The translations under genes were made by a program, and so were the position numbers. Shown one piece after another: positions 53,113 through 61,994 of a stretch of DNA of 64,000 nucleotides (positions within the stretch are counted from its first letter, which is position 1; every line of letters begins with the position of its first letter). The stretch spans positions 248,001 through 312,000 of the forward strand of contig SVNC01000001.1 in the NCBI GenBank assembly GCA_015067025.1, written 5' to 3'. The notes beneath the pieces were generated by a model. The model had not been told where the DNA came from and ran no database searches. It was given only the letters and a program-made list of their open reading frames with translations. This DNA is from Oscillospiraceae bacterium (lineage in GTDB: Bacteria > Bacillota > Clostridia > Oscillospirales > Ruminococcaceae).

Positions 53113-53508
53113 TTAATTATGCTTATCTCCACATCCGTGACTGCCACAGCTATGACTCTCGTTATGTTCGTGACCATGATGATTGCACATTACGTCAGGG
53201 TTAAATAACAACGTGCCGTTTAAATAGCTCTGTACTGCAAGGTCAGCAAGTCCGTTTACACCACCGAAAAGTTCTATTCCTGCCTCTTTCAGTGCGTTTT
53301 TTGCACCTGCACCGATACCGCCGCAGATAAGCACTTTTACCTGTAAAGCCGACAGAAAACCTGCTAACGCACCGTGACCGCTTCCGTTTGTGCTGACAAC
53401 TTCAGATGAAACTATCTTGTTATCTTCAATATCGTAAATTTTGAACTGTTCTGTGTGACCAAAGTGCTGGAATACCATTCCATTATCATAAGTTACTGCA
53501 ATTTTCAT
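53113..53508 (-). CDS. NifX/NifB-C-terminal family protein with His/Cys-rich tail
   Basis: The 131 residues begin with a dinitrogenase FeMo-cofactor-type domain (KIAVTYDNGMVFQHFGHTEQFKIYDI, core HFGHTEQF; then VLICGGIGAGAKNAL). In other organisms this fold binds iron-sulfur or metal clusters. The last 25 residues are an unusual tail of histidines and cysteines (CNHHGHEHNESHSCGSHGCG), a likely metal-binding sequence. No nitrogenase genes are in the window. It lies 12 bases downstream of an MBL-fold gene, the same pairing seen in other anaerobes. Function is inferred as metal or Fe-S handling. Confidence 0.85.
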   Translation of the reverse strand: MKIAVTYDNGMVFQHFGHTEQFKIYDIEDNKIVSSEVVSTNGSGHGALAGFLSALQVKVLICGGIGAGAKNALKEAGIELFGGVNGLADLAVQSYLNGTLLFNPDVMCNHHGHEHNESHSCGSHGCGDKHN

Positions 53509-53520
53509 ATTAAAACTCCT

Positions 53521-54297
53521 TTATATTTCTATTTCCTGACCTGCCGAAAGGTAGGATAAACGATTCATATAATTTTTCATAAAGCTGTACTGCTCAGTTC
53601 CTGTGCAATGACAGGTGTAAAAGTCTGTGCTGAAGCTATCAAGATATTCTGCATAGCCCTTAAGAGTATCATCAAGCGAAAGCTTGGAAAAGTGAAATCC
53701 ACCTATAAGCACGTCTGGCTTAAACCAACTTGCTATATTAAGTACCCCTTTATGAGAACATCCGCTGATAAGAATTTTCCTGCCGTTTTCCTCTATAAGC
53801 AGATAATGCTCGTGGCTGAAATCATCAGGCAAAAATTCATCACCCTTTTTCATATTAAGACCAAAGCTACCAAGCTCAAAGCTTTTTTCTTTATCGTTGC
53901 AGGTGTATAGCGTAAGGCAATCATTAATTTTATGTTTATCGCCTGTAAATACTATACGACTGCTATTTTTTAAGCTTTTATCAAGACCTATATATTTTTC
54001 TGTACCGTTATAATGGTCGCCGAAGGCATTTTCATTTATATATAACGGTGCTTTTTTGTTAAGCCTTAAAAACTCTGATATTCCGCCGCCGTGATCATAA
54101 TGACCGTGTGATAATATTGCTATATCCACAGAGGATAGATCTATACCAAGCTTTTCTGCGTTTAAAGAGAAAAGCTCTGTTTGTCCCATATCAAAAAGTA
54201 TGCGGTGATTTTTCGTTTCTATAAATAAAGACAGACCGTGCTCTGCACCGATATTATTATTTACAGAGGTGTTTTCTGCAAGGCAGGTGATTTTCAT
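53521..54297 (-). CDS. MBL-fold metallohydrolase (COG1237-like)
   Basis: The 258 residues have the metallo-beta-lactamase metal motif SHGHYDHGGG (about residues 63-72). Further ligands are in LISGCSHKGVLN, IGGFHFSK and TCHCTGTEQY, the spacing typical of the branch that includes a methanopterin-pathway synthase-like enzyme. The N-terminus VNNNIGAEHGLSLFIET is also characteristic. It is encoded with the NifX-like gene. The true substrate is unknown. Confidence 0.88.
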   Translation of the reverse strand: MKITCLAENTSVNNNIGAEHGLSLFIETKNHRILFDMGQTELFSLNAEKLGIDLSSVDIAILSHGHYDHGGGISEFLRLNKKAPLYINENAFGDHYNGTEKYIGLDKSLKNSSRIVFTGDKHKINDCLTLYTCNDKEKSFELGSFGLNMKKGDEFLPDDFSHEHYLLIEENGRKILISGCSHKGVLNIASWFKPDVLIGGFHFSKLSLDDTLKGYAEYLDSFSTDFYTCHCTGTEQYSFMKNYMNRLSYLSAGQEIEI

Positions 54298-54353
54298 TAT
54301 AATTCCTCGCTTTACGTGATTTGCTATTTATAGTATAGCACTTAATTGAACAG

Positions 54354-54382
54354 TTGTCAAAAAATTATTTCTGTGTTATTAT
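54354..54382 (+). promoter_or_regulatory. sigma-A-type promoter of the ECF sigma gene
   Basis: TTGTCA (54354-54359), 17 bases and TATTAT (54377-54382), about 60 bases before the start. Confidence 0.55.
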
Positions 54383-54390
54383 GAAAATTC

Positions 54391-54420
54391 GGGAACCTTT
54401 TTTAAAAAATTCACTCTTAT
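54391..54420 (+). promoter_or_regulatory. possible ECF-type autoregulatory promoter
   Basis: GGGAACC (54391-54397) is the usual ECF -35 core. It is followed after about 16 bases by CTCTTATAA near 54414, between the sigma-A promoter and the sigma gene. This would allow the sigma factor to drive its own operon. The -10 is not a perfect match. Confidence 0.35.
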
Positions 54421-54441
54421 AAGACAAAGGGAGGGATGTGT

Positions 54442-54996
54442 ATGGAAATAACAGATGAGCTCATCATAGAAAAATTCTTTCAAAGAGATGAAAAGGCGAT
54501 AGATGATGTAAATAAAAAATACGGAGATCTGTGCAGGTGTATATCCTATAACATCCTGAAAAATACTTCTGATACAGAGGAATGTATAAATTCATCCTAT
54601 CTCAGTCTTTGGAACGCTATACCGCCCACAAGACCCAAGTCGCTTAAAGCATATCTGTGCGAGGTGGTACGTAACACCGCCTTTGCGATATTTAAAAACA
54701 GAAACCGCATAGGTCAGCAACAGATATACTTTATGGAACTGGCTGAGATCTTACCTGCACCTGATAGCCCTGAAACTGAACTTGACTGTAAAACGCTTAT
54801 CGGATACATAAATCAGTTTCTTAAATCAAGAAAAGAGCTTGATCGAAAGATATTCGTTATGAGGTACTACTATAACCTTTCTGTAAAGGATATCGGTACT
54901 CGTCTTGGTATAAAGGAAGCAACTGTCAAAACAAAGCTTCACAGGGCAAGGGAAGAGCTGAGAAGTTTTCTTCGAAGCAAAGATTACAATGTATAA
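54442..54996 (+). CDS. ECF-type sigma factor
   Basis: The 184 residues contain sigma region 2 (CRCISYNILKNTSDTEECINSSYLSLWNAIP) in outline, with the core DTEECINSSYLSLWNAI, and sigma region 4 (KIFVMRYYYNLSVKDIGTRLGIKEATVKTKLHRAREEL, core YNLSVKDIGTRLGIKEATVK). The second ATG at 54442 has GGAGGG 7 bases ahead; the first ATG is adjacent to that site. The downstream gene encodes a single-pass membrane protein, the layout of a sigma/anti-sigma pair. Confidence 0.9.
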   Translation: MEITDELIIEKFFQRDEKAIDDVNKKYGDLCRCISYNILKNTSDTEECINSSYLSLWNAIPPTRPKSLKAYLCEVVRNTAFAIFKNRNRIGQQQIYFMELAEILPAPDSPETELDCKTLIGYINQFLKSRKELDRKIFVMRYYYNLSVKDIGTRLGIKEATVKTKLHRAREELRSFLRSKDYNV

Positions 54997-55009
54997 GGAG
55001 GAAAAAGAA

Positions 55010-56416
55010 ATGTCACAGCAGTTTGATTATTTAAAAAAGGTTATCGACGGCATTGATAAGGATTTTATCGCTGAAAGTGCCGAAAGTATGCAAAATGAAA
55101 AATTAAACATAAATGAAAAACATAGCTTTGAGTCAGAAGATTTTATAGAGATAAAAGAAACCCAAAAGAAGAAATCGGGCAATATGTTTATCGGGTTATC
55201 TGCCGTTGCAGCAGCAATAGTTTGCGTTGTGTCTGTTACAGCTTTTGCGGTAACTAAGGGTAATGAGGTTTCTATAGCAAATTCTTCAGCACAGGAAGTT
55301 AGCTCAACAATAGATAAAGAGCTTCTTAACTCGTCAAATACGACTGTTATTACAGATGCGGAATTTTTAAGTTTATCGGAAATATATTCTACAGCAGATG
55401 ACGCTCTTTTGAAAAAATACGATAAGCTCAGCCTGCCTCAGAATATTACTCTTGATAAAGTACAGTCGCTTTATACCTTTATTGCCGATTGGAATATTAA
55501 AGGTGACGCAGAGAAGATAAAAAACGATATTGCGGAATTTGGTAACGTAATCGTAGGAGAAAAAATAAGCCAGTCGGATATAAGATTTGACACGGAAAAA
55601 TCAGAATATCTGTGGGAAAGCGGAGCAAAGCATATTTCCTGCTCGTCAGATCTTAACGGAGGATATAATCTTGTCTTTAGAGATGAGGAAATTACTCTTT
55701 TAAATGCTGATTATATCTATGAAAAATTAGTACGATTTGACAGAGGAGAAACAGCCGAAGGTGAATATACGCTTAACGGAAAAGCATATTCGTTAAAGGA
55801 TGCAACTGAGTTTTGCAATCAGACTCTTGAGAAGCTTGAACAGTTTATTCATCCTGCTGAAGAGCTCAGATTAAAGACGTTATTTATAAAAAAGCTTGAT
55901 AATGGTGAATATACCTACAGATTTATCGCTGAAAAGCTGATAAATGGAATACCGCTGGATGAGGGATGCGATTATTCCAATATAAAAACAGGTATCTCAA
56001 AGCCAAGCTATATTGTGCTTGAAATGGATGCACCTGCTCATTTTAAAGAAATATCTACTTTCTATTCGAATAGCTACGTTTCAGACAGAAATAGCGGCAA
56101 TATAAAGATGCAGGAATGTAATGACAGCTTTATTTCGCTTTCCTCTGCCTGTGATATTTTATCAAATAAAGTCGGCACGCGTTTCAGTATCAAGGATATA
56201 GATATAAAGTACATTGCGATTATCGGCAATTACGGCGAAGGGCTTCCTCCTGCAACAGAGTATCGCCCGATGTGGACCTTTGTTCTTGATGAAGAGCTTA
56301 TGCATAATGCATCATCAAATGACGATATGAGAATATGTGCTTACGTTGATATGCAAAATGGCTCGGTTTATATTGTAGATTGTATTTCACACGTTGTTTA
56401 TTTTGAGCTTCCGTAA
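55010..56416 (+). CDS. probable membrane anti-sigma factor with large extracellular domain
   Basis: The 468 residues split into an N-terminal cytoplasmic segment of about 55 residues, one membrane helix (MFIGLSAVAAAIVCVVSVTAFAV, about 58-80) and about 385 extracellular residues rich in beta structure. The cytosolic part would hold the sigma factor and the outer part would sense a signal. No zinc-type HxxxCxxC motif is present, so it is not a classical ZAS anti-sigma. The ATG at 55010 follows AAGGAGG at 9 bases; an in-frame ATG at 54989 precedes it. Function is inferred from gene order and topology. Confidence 0.65.
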   Translation: MSQQFDYLKKVIDGIDKDFIAESAESMQNEKLNINEKHSFESEDFIEIKETQKKKSGNMFIGLSAVAAAIVCVVSVTAFAVTKGNEVSIANSSAQEVSSTIDKELLNSSNTTVITDAEFLSLSEIYSTADDALLKKYDKLSLPQNITLDKVQSLYTFIADWNIKGDAEKIKNDIAEFGNVIVGEKISQSDIRFDTEKSEYLWESGAKHISCSSDLNGGYNLVFRDEEITLLNADYIYEKLVRFDRGETAEGEYTLNGKAYSLKDATEFCNQTLEKLEQFIHPAEELRLKTLFIKKLDNGEYTYRFIAEKLINGIPLDEGCDYSNIKTGISKPSYIVLEMDAPAHFKEISTFYSNSYVSDRNSGNIKMQECNDSFISLSSACDILSNKVGTRFSIKDIDIKYIAIIGNYGEGLPPATEYRPMWTFVLDEELMHNASSNDDMRICAYVDMQNGSVYIVDCISHVVYFELP

Positions 56417-56438
56417 AACTTATGATTAATAGTAAAGC

Positions 56439-56462
56439 CGCCCCTGCCAATCGGCAGGGGCG
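56439..56462. terminator. bidirectional terminator between sigma operon and reverse genes
   Basis: CGCCCCTGCC, loop AATC and GGCAGGGGCG form a 10-base GC-rich stem, with TTTTTATTTT beyond on the + strand. Confidence 0.8.
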
Positions 56463-56471
56463 ATGATGTTT

Positions 56472-57023
56472 TTATTTTGTAATTTTATGAATTCTTTTTC
56501 TGAGCCATTTGTCATAGCCGTATTCGAGCTGACCGAGGCATATATCATAGCAGATATACGCTACTGCACCGAAAGCCCAGAAAACAAGTGTTGCAAATTG
56601 TCCGAAGTCTGCAAAGTCCTCTAATAGTTTGCCCATACCAAGTAAATTGATAAGAACAGCATAAATTATGATTACGGGAACGTTGAAAACTGCAAACCTT
56701 GTGATGACAGATAAAAATTTAGGCTTTATCTTTACCAGAAAGCTTCTGATAATGGGGTAGTAGCCAAAAAAGCCTGCGAATAACAGTTTTGACTCCATAT
56801 CGGGAGTGAGCAGCATTGTAAGAAGTGCTACACATCCGAAGCTGAGTAAAGCCCATTTTCTGTTTATCTCCCTGTAGATAAGCCATATAACAAGACCTGC
56901 TACAGCAGGAAGAATATAAATTCCTATCGGGATAAAGCCTGTACAGAACATAAGTATTACACATATTGCGCTTAGTATTCCGCATAGTGCAATACAAAAG
57001 CTCTTGCTTTTATTTGAGTACAT
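56472..57023 (-). CDS. integral membrane protein, function unknown
   Basis: The 183 residues contain about six hydrophobic helices with short loops and a basic C-terminus (DKWLRKRIHKITK). No family is certain, though the size and layout recall small permease or ECF-transporter S-type components. Its ATG directly follows the tyrA stop, so it is translated from the same transcript. No obvious link to aromatic amino acid synthesis is visible. Confidence 0.6.
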   Translation of the reverse strand: MYSNKSKSFCIALCGILSAICVILMFCTGFIPIGIYILPAVAGLVIWLIYREINRKWALLSFGCVALLTMLLTPDMESKLLFAGFFGYYPIIRSFLVKIKPKFLSVITRFAVFNVPVIIIYAVLINLLGMGKLLEDFADFGQFATLVFWAFGAVAYICYDICLGQLEYGYDKWLRKRIHKITK

Positions 57024-57893
57024 TTAAACCTGCTTTCCTTTGTTATGTTCGGCGTAAAGCTCTATGCTTTTTTCTTTTCTTTCTCTGCCATCCTTTAAGA
57101 TGCTTCTGAGAGTTTCGATGTCGTCACTCTCGATGGCGGATTTGTATTCGCCAAGGCTGTTTATAATAGAATCAAGTTCATAAAGCAATGCTTCCTTATT
57201 GCATAAAAACAAACTGCTCCACATATTTTCGTTGAGCTTTGCTACTCTCGTAAGATCTAAAAAGCTTCCTGCAGAAAATCCGTCTGCGTTGAAAAGAGAG
57301 GTGCTTTTTACGTAAGCATTTGATACAACGTGAGCAAGCTGAGAAGTAAATGCAATATTTATGTCGTGCTGTTTAGGTGTAGCGGTAACTACTTTTGCAA
57401 ATCCCATACAGCAGGCAAGAGTAGACATAAGGTCTATTGCCATTTTGGGAGTGTTTTCTGTGGGGGTTACGATATAGCTTGCACCTACAAATAAATCGTC
57501 TGTTGAATATTCAAAACCTGAAAATTCTCTTCCTGCCATAGGGTGACTGCCTAAGAAGATTACGCCTAAAGGTTCTAAAACTTCTGTACAACGTGAAACT
57601 ACGTATTCCTTAACACCGCAAGAATCTGTAACTATAGATCCTTTTTTAAATTTATCGGCATTGCTTTTAACAAATTCAACAATCGTTTCAGGATAAAGAC
57701 AAATTATAGTCATATCCGCCTCAAGAAGCTTATTGTTGTCATCTATGATTTCATCAATAGCACCAATTTCAAGAGCTTTTTTAGTAACATCGTTATTATT
57801 ATCAAGCCCCATTACATAATGGAACGTATTCTTTTTAAGAGATTTACAGATAGAGCCTCCGATAAGACCGAGACCTACTACAGCTATTTTCAA
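57024..57893 (-). CDS. tyrA: prephenate dehydrogenase
   Basis: This enzyme oxidises prephenate to hydroxyphenylpyruvate in tyrosine synthesis. The Rossmann motif AVVGLGLIGGSICKSL opens the protein. FLGSHPMAGREFSGFEY carries the substrate-binding His and Gly residues, and INIAFTSQLAHVVSNAYV the second conserved His. The TTG at 57893 is the start because AGAAGG lies 7 bases ahead; the longer ORF extends 22 codons of unrelated sequence. The 289 residues are normal for a monofunctional enzyme without ACT domain. It shares a transcript with the membrane protein behind it. Confidence 0.92.
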   Translation of the reverse strand: MKIAVVGLGLIGGSICKSLKKNTFHYVMGLDNNNDVTKKALEIGAIDEIIDDNNKLLEADMTIICLYPETIVEFVKSNADKFKKGSIVTDSCGVKEYVVSRCTEVLEPLGVIFLGSHPMAGREFSGFEYSTDDLFVGASYIVTPTENTPKMAIDLMSTLACCMGFAKVVTATPKQHDINIAFTSQLAHVVSNAYVKSTSLFNADGFSAGSFLDLTRVAKLNENMWSSLFLCNKEALLYELDSIINSLGEYKSAIESDDIETLRSILKDGRERKEKSIELYAEHNKGKQV

Positions 57894-58009
57894 GATAAAG
57901 CCTTCTTTCGCCTTAATATTGTATAGTACAATTATAGTAAAATTTTCTCTTAAATGCAATAGAAAAATGAAAATATTGTGAAATTTTTATTGGCAGTTAG
58001 CTAAAAATA

Positions 58010-58039
58010 TTGACTTTATCCTGATTTTAGTAGTATAAT
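58010..58039 (+). promoter_or_regulatory. promoter of the ABC exporter pair
   Basis: TTGACT (58010-58015), 18 bases and a perfect TATAAT (58034-58039). A perfect AAGGAGG lies at 58070-58076, just ahead of an ATG at 58078. Confidence 0.7.
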
Positions 58040-58125
58040 TATCAGGTTAGAGGAAATTCGGACATATCCAAGGAGGTATGTTTATTATTTTGCCTGAAAA
58101 TAAAAGGGAAGTGAAAGGAAGAAGA

Positions 58126-59874
58126 ATGAAGGTTTTAAAATTCTTAAAGCCCTATTGGATTTTGGCGTTGCTGTGTCCTTTGGCTATGATACTTGAAGTA
58201 TCTATGGACCTGCTACAGCCAAGACTTATGTCGGATATCATTAATAATGGTATTTTGGGTGATGGCGAGGCGGCGAGCAATCTGAGCTATGTTGTTATAA
58301 CGGGACTTAAAATGCTTGGCTTTTCTTTAATCGGATGTTTTGGCGGTATAGCCAGTGCGGCACTGGGTACAACGGCGGCACAGAAGATGGGTAACGATTT
58401 GAGAAAGGCTGTTTTTGATAAGGTTATGCATTTGTCTTTTCAGCAGACGGATAAATTTACAACGGGCTCACTCGTTACAAGACTTACAAACGACGTTACT
58501 GCAGTTCAGGATTTCGTGGCGATGTCACTTCGTATGTTTGTAAGAACAGGAATGCAGTTTATAGGCGGTATAGCGGTAATTCTTACCCTGAATGTAAATT
58601 TTGGCATTGTGCTTGCAATTTCGATGCCGATACAGTTCCTTGTTCTGTTCCTTATTTTGCGTAAAGCTACGCCTTTGTTTTCAGTTGTTCAGGATAAGCT
58701 TGATAAGGTGAACAGCGTAGTACAGGAAAACGTAACAGGAGCAAGAGTGGTAAAAGCATTCACAAGAGAGGAATATGAAAAGGGCAGATTTGATAAAGCA
58801 AATACAGACCTTATGACTACAAATCTTAAAGTACAAAGACTTCTCGCTACTTTAAACCCTATACTTATGGTGGTTATGAATGCATCTGTAATAGCAATCA
58901 TTATGATAGGCGGCTTTCAGGTAGAGGCAAAGGCTATGATGGTCGGTGACGTTATGGCGGCGGTAACCTACATAACACAGATACTTATGTCTGTAATGAT
59001 GGTTGGTATGATGATACAGCAGGTATCCCGTGCGTCTGCTTCAATCAGGAGAGTAAATGCCGTTCTTGACACTGTACCTGCTGTAAATGACCCGGAAAGC
59101 CCTGTAAAAGCTACAGAAAGCGGTACAGTTGAATTTAAGGACGTACAGTTCTATTATCCCGGATTTTCAGGCAGGCCTGTTTTAAAAGATATAGACCTTA
59201 AGGTTGAAAAAGGTCAGATGGTAGCTATACTTGGAGCTACAGGCTGTGGTAAGACCTCACTTGTAAATCTTATATCGAGATTTTATGATGCTACAAGCGG
59301 TGAAGTATATGTAAACGGTGTCAACGTAAAGGATCAGAGTATAGAAGAACTTCGAAGCAGAATAGGTGTCGTTCTTCAGAAAAGCGAGCTTTTTTCGGGT
59401 ACGGTCAGCGAAAATATCCGCTGGGGTAATCCCGACGCTACTGATGAAGAAGTAAAGCAAGCGGCAAAGATAGCTCAGGCGGATGAATTCATTATGGGAT
59501 TCAACGACGACTATGAAACCATGATAAGCGAGAAGGGTTCGTCCTTATCAGGTGGTCAGAAGCAAAGAATGGCAATTGCAAGAGCTATTGTCAAAAAGCC
59601 TGAGATTCTTATATTTGATGATAGTACATCAGCTCTTGATTTAAGCACAGAGGCGGCACTTCATAAAGCCCTCAGAGAGAATCTTGAAGGTGTTACTATT
59701 GTTATGATAGCTCAGAGAATTGCCAGTGTTATGCGTGCAGACAAGATAGCCGTACTTGATGATGGTCAGATATGTGCTTTCGGTACACACAAAGAGCTTA
59801 TGGAAACAAGCAATGTGTACAGAGATATTTATTTCTCGCAGATGAAGAATGAGGAGGGTGAAAACAATGGCTGA
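58126..59874 (+). CDS. ABC exporter half with degenerate ATPase site
   Basis: This fused permease-ATPase has 582 residues. Six membrane helices occupy about 1-310 and the nucleotide domain the rest. Walker A is LGATGCGKTSL and the signature LSGGQKQRMAIARA. Walker B reads ILIFDDSTSALD, with Asp in place of the catalytic Glu, and the switch position reads IAQRIAS, with Gln instead of His. Both changes mark the degenerate half of heterodimeric exporters. The ATG at 58126 follows AAAGGAAG. An upstream ATG at 58078 lies one base from AAGGAGG and would add 16 residues. The second half-transporter overlaps it by 8 bases. Confidence 0.9.
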   Translation: MKVLKFLKPYWILALLCPLAMILEVSMDLLQPRLMSDIINNGILGDGEAASNLSYVVITGLKMLGFSLIGCFGGIASAALGTTAAQKMGNDLRKAVFDKVMHLSFQQTDKFTTGSLVTRLTNDVTAVQDFVAMSLRMFVRTGMQFIGGIAVILTLNVNFGIVLAISMPIQFLVLFLILRKATPLFSVVQDKLDKVNSVVQENVTGARVVKAFTREEYEKGRFDKANTDLMTTNLKVQRLLATLNPILMVVMNASVIAIIMIGGFQVEAKAMMVGDVMAAVTYITQILMSVMMVGMMIQQVSRASASIRRVNAVLDTVPAVNDPESPVKATESGTVEFKDVQFYYPGFSGRPVLKDIDLKVEKGQMVAILGATGCGKTSLVNLISRFYDATSGEVYVNGVNVKDQSIEELRSRIGVVLQKSELFSGTVSENIRWGNPDATDEEVKQAAKIAQADEFIMGFNDDYETMISEKGSSLSGGQKQRMAIARAIVKKPEILIFDDSTSALDLSTEAALHKALRENLEGVTIVMIAQRIASVMRADKIAVLDDGQICAFGTHKELMETSNVYRDIYFSQMKNEEGENNG

Positions 59875-61744
59875 ACAAAGATCTGCTCCTCAGATGGTCA
59901 GAGTGATGGGCAGAGGCGGTCCACCACCTCATCAGAGAATGGCAATGCCCACAGAAAAAGCTAAGGATGTTAAAAAGACGGTTAAAAGACTTCTGAGTTA
60001 CATTGGCAAAAATAAGTATATGATGATAACACTTCTTGTTATCATGCTGTTTATAACGCTTTTTAATCTGATTGCACCATTTATTCAGGGTATGGCTATA
60101 GACAAGATAACACTTTCCGAAGACAGATTACAGGTTGATCTTGAAGGAATGATATATTGTCTTATAGCACTTGGAATAGTGTACCTCTCAAATTCATGTC
60201 TTACATATTTTCAGGGTACGATAGCGGCAAAGCTTTCTCAGACTACAGTAAAGATAATGAGAAAGGATCTTTTTGATAAGATATCCTATCTTCCTATAAA
60301 ATATACAGACACACATCAGCACGGTGATATAATGAGCCGTATGACAAATGACGTTGAGAATATCTCAAATACGGTATCACAATCGCTGGCGTCGCTTTTT
60401 TCAGGCGTACTGACGCTTATAGGATGTCTTTGCTTTATGCTTTACTATTCGCCTATACTGACTTTAGTGAGCCTTACAACTATAGTGCTTACTCTTTTAG
60501 TAACAACAAATCTTACAAAATTTATGCGTAAGTATTTTCCGATGCAACAGACACTGCTTGGTAATCTTAACGGACATATAGAAGAAATGGTGACGGGTTA
60601 TAAGACAGTTGCGGCTTTTTCAAAGGAAGAGGACTCCTGCAAAGAATTCAATAAGATAAGCGATAAGCTGTGCAAGGCTTCTATAAAAGCTCAGATATCA
60701 GGTGGCGTTATGGGACCTTGTATGAATGTAATTTCAAATATAAGCTTTTTGCTTGTAGCGGGCTTTGGTGCATATTTCCTGATTATTGATTTCAACCCGC
60801 TTGCTTTATACGGAGCGATGACTGTGGGTACAATCCAGGCATTCTTACAGTATACAAAGAATTTTTCCCGACCGATAAACGAAATTGCACATCAGTATGC
60901 GGCTATTCAGACTGCTATAGCAGGTGCAGAACGTGTGTTTGAAATAATGGATAACCCACCTGAAGAGGATTTTGGTACAGATACAGAGTTTGATGTTGAA
61001 AAGGTAAAGGGTGATATTAACTTCAAGGATATCGAATTTGCTTACGTAGAAGGAGAAACTGTACTTAAGGAGTTTGATCTGTGGATCAAGAGCGGTCAGA
61101 AATTGGCAATTGTCGGTGCAACAGGTTCCGGTAAAACGACGGTTGTAAATCTTCTCACGAGATTTTACGATATAGATAAGGGAACTATAACACTTGATGG
61201 TCAGGATATATTTGAGATACCCAAGAAAAAGCTCCGTGAATCAATAGGTATAGTTTTACAGGATACTGTTATATTTAATGACACGATTGCACAGAATATA
61301 AGATACGGAAAGCTTGATGCAACAGATGAAGAAGTCATTGCGGCGGCAAAGACTGCAAAGGTTGACGTATTTGCCGAAAAGCTTACTGATGGCTATAACA
61401 CTATGTTGACAGAGGGAGGCGGAAACCTGAGTCAGGGACAAAGACAGCTTATCGCTATTGCAAGAGCGGTACTTGCCGATCCTAAGATTCTGATTCTTGA
61501 TGAAGCAACCTCAAGTATAGATACAAGAACCGAAGTCTATATCCAGGAAGCAATGCTTAATCTCATGAAGGGAAGGACCAGCCTTATTATTGCCCACAGA
61601 CTTTCAACTATCCGTGATGCGGATAAAATTGTGGTGCTGGCAGGCGGTAAGGTGGTAGAAGCCGGAAATCACGAAACTTTACTTTCTGAAAACGGTGCTT
61701 ACGCAAAGCTATACAATACACAGTTTGCAGGTATTGCAACCTGA
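59867..61744 (+). CDS. ABC exporter half with canonical ATPase site
   Basis: This 625-residue permease-ATPase is the partner of the preceding gene. An N-terminal extension of about 45 residues precedes six membrane helices (about 48-330). Its nucleotide domain has Walker A VGATGSGKTT, signature LSQGQRQLIAIARA, Walker B ILILDEATSSID with the catalytic Glu, and switch IAHRLST with the His. With the other half it forms one competent and one degenerate site, as in the TM287/288 type. The start ATG 59867 follows GAGGAGGGTG; the earlier in-frame ATG lies in that site. The substrate (drug, lipid or peptide) is unknown. Confidence 0.91.
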   Translation: MAEQRSAPQMVRVMGRGGPPPHQRMAMPTEKAKDVKKTVKRLLSYIGKNKYMMITLLVIMLFITLFNLIAPFIQGMAIDKITLSEDRLQVDLEGMIYCLIALGIVYLSNSCLTYFQGTIAAKLSQTTVKIMRKDLFDKISYLPIKYTDTHQHGDIMSRMTNDVENISNTVSQSLASLFSGVLTLIGCLCFMLYYSPILTLVSLTTIVLTLLVTTNLTKFMRKYFPMQQTLLGNLNGHIEEMVTGYKTVAAFSKEEDSCKEFNKISDKLCKASIKAQISGGVMGPCMNVISNISFLLVAGFGAYFLIIDFNPLALYGAMTVGTIQAFLQYTKNFSRPINEIAHQYAAIQTAIAGAERVFEIMDNPPEEDFGTDTEFDVEKVKGDINFKDIEFAYVEGETVLKEFDLWIKSGQKLAIVGATGSGKTTVVNLLTRFYDIDKGTITLDGQDIFEIPKKKLRESIGIVLQDTVIFNDTIAQNIRYGKLDATDEEVIAAAKTAKVDVFAEKLTDGYNTMLTEGGGNLSQGQRQLIAIARAVLADPKILILDEATSSIDTRTEVYIQEAMLNLMKGRTSLIIAHRLSTIRDADKIVVLAGGKVVEAGNHETLLSENGAYAKLYNTQFAGIAT

Positions 61745-61994
61745 TAGAGCAAAAGTTGCAGAAAATTTCGTTCAGAAAAGTAGAGATGTGCTTCTATTCC
61801 CTTTGTTTTAGGGCGTTTGCTTAATCAAGCATAAAATGAAATTTGAAAGAAAATTTTGTGTTGCAACAAAAAATGTTTATTTCTTATAAAAAAATTGCAA
61901 AATACTATTGAAAAATAAAAGTAAATGTGTTAAAATAATCATTGCGATTGATTTCGTAAATCTGATTGCATTTAATATTTAAGGAGTGTTCAAT
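61745..61994. other. intergenic region with one promoter
   Basis: This 250-base AT-rich gap after the ABC pair shows no clear terminator hairpin. A promoter, TTGAAA (61908-61913), 17 bases and TAAAAT (61931-61936), lies near its end and would serve the CofE-like gene. Confidence 0.6.

Noticed and set aside
53113-53508. Evidence of nitrogen fixation from the NifX-like gene
   Set aside because: The fold is common in non-fixing anaerobes and no nif genes are present in the window.
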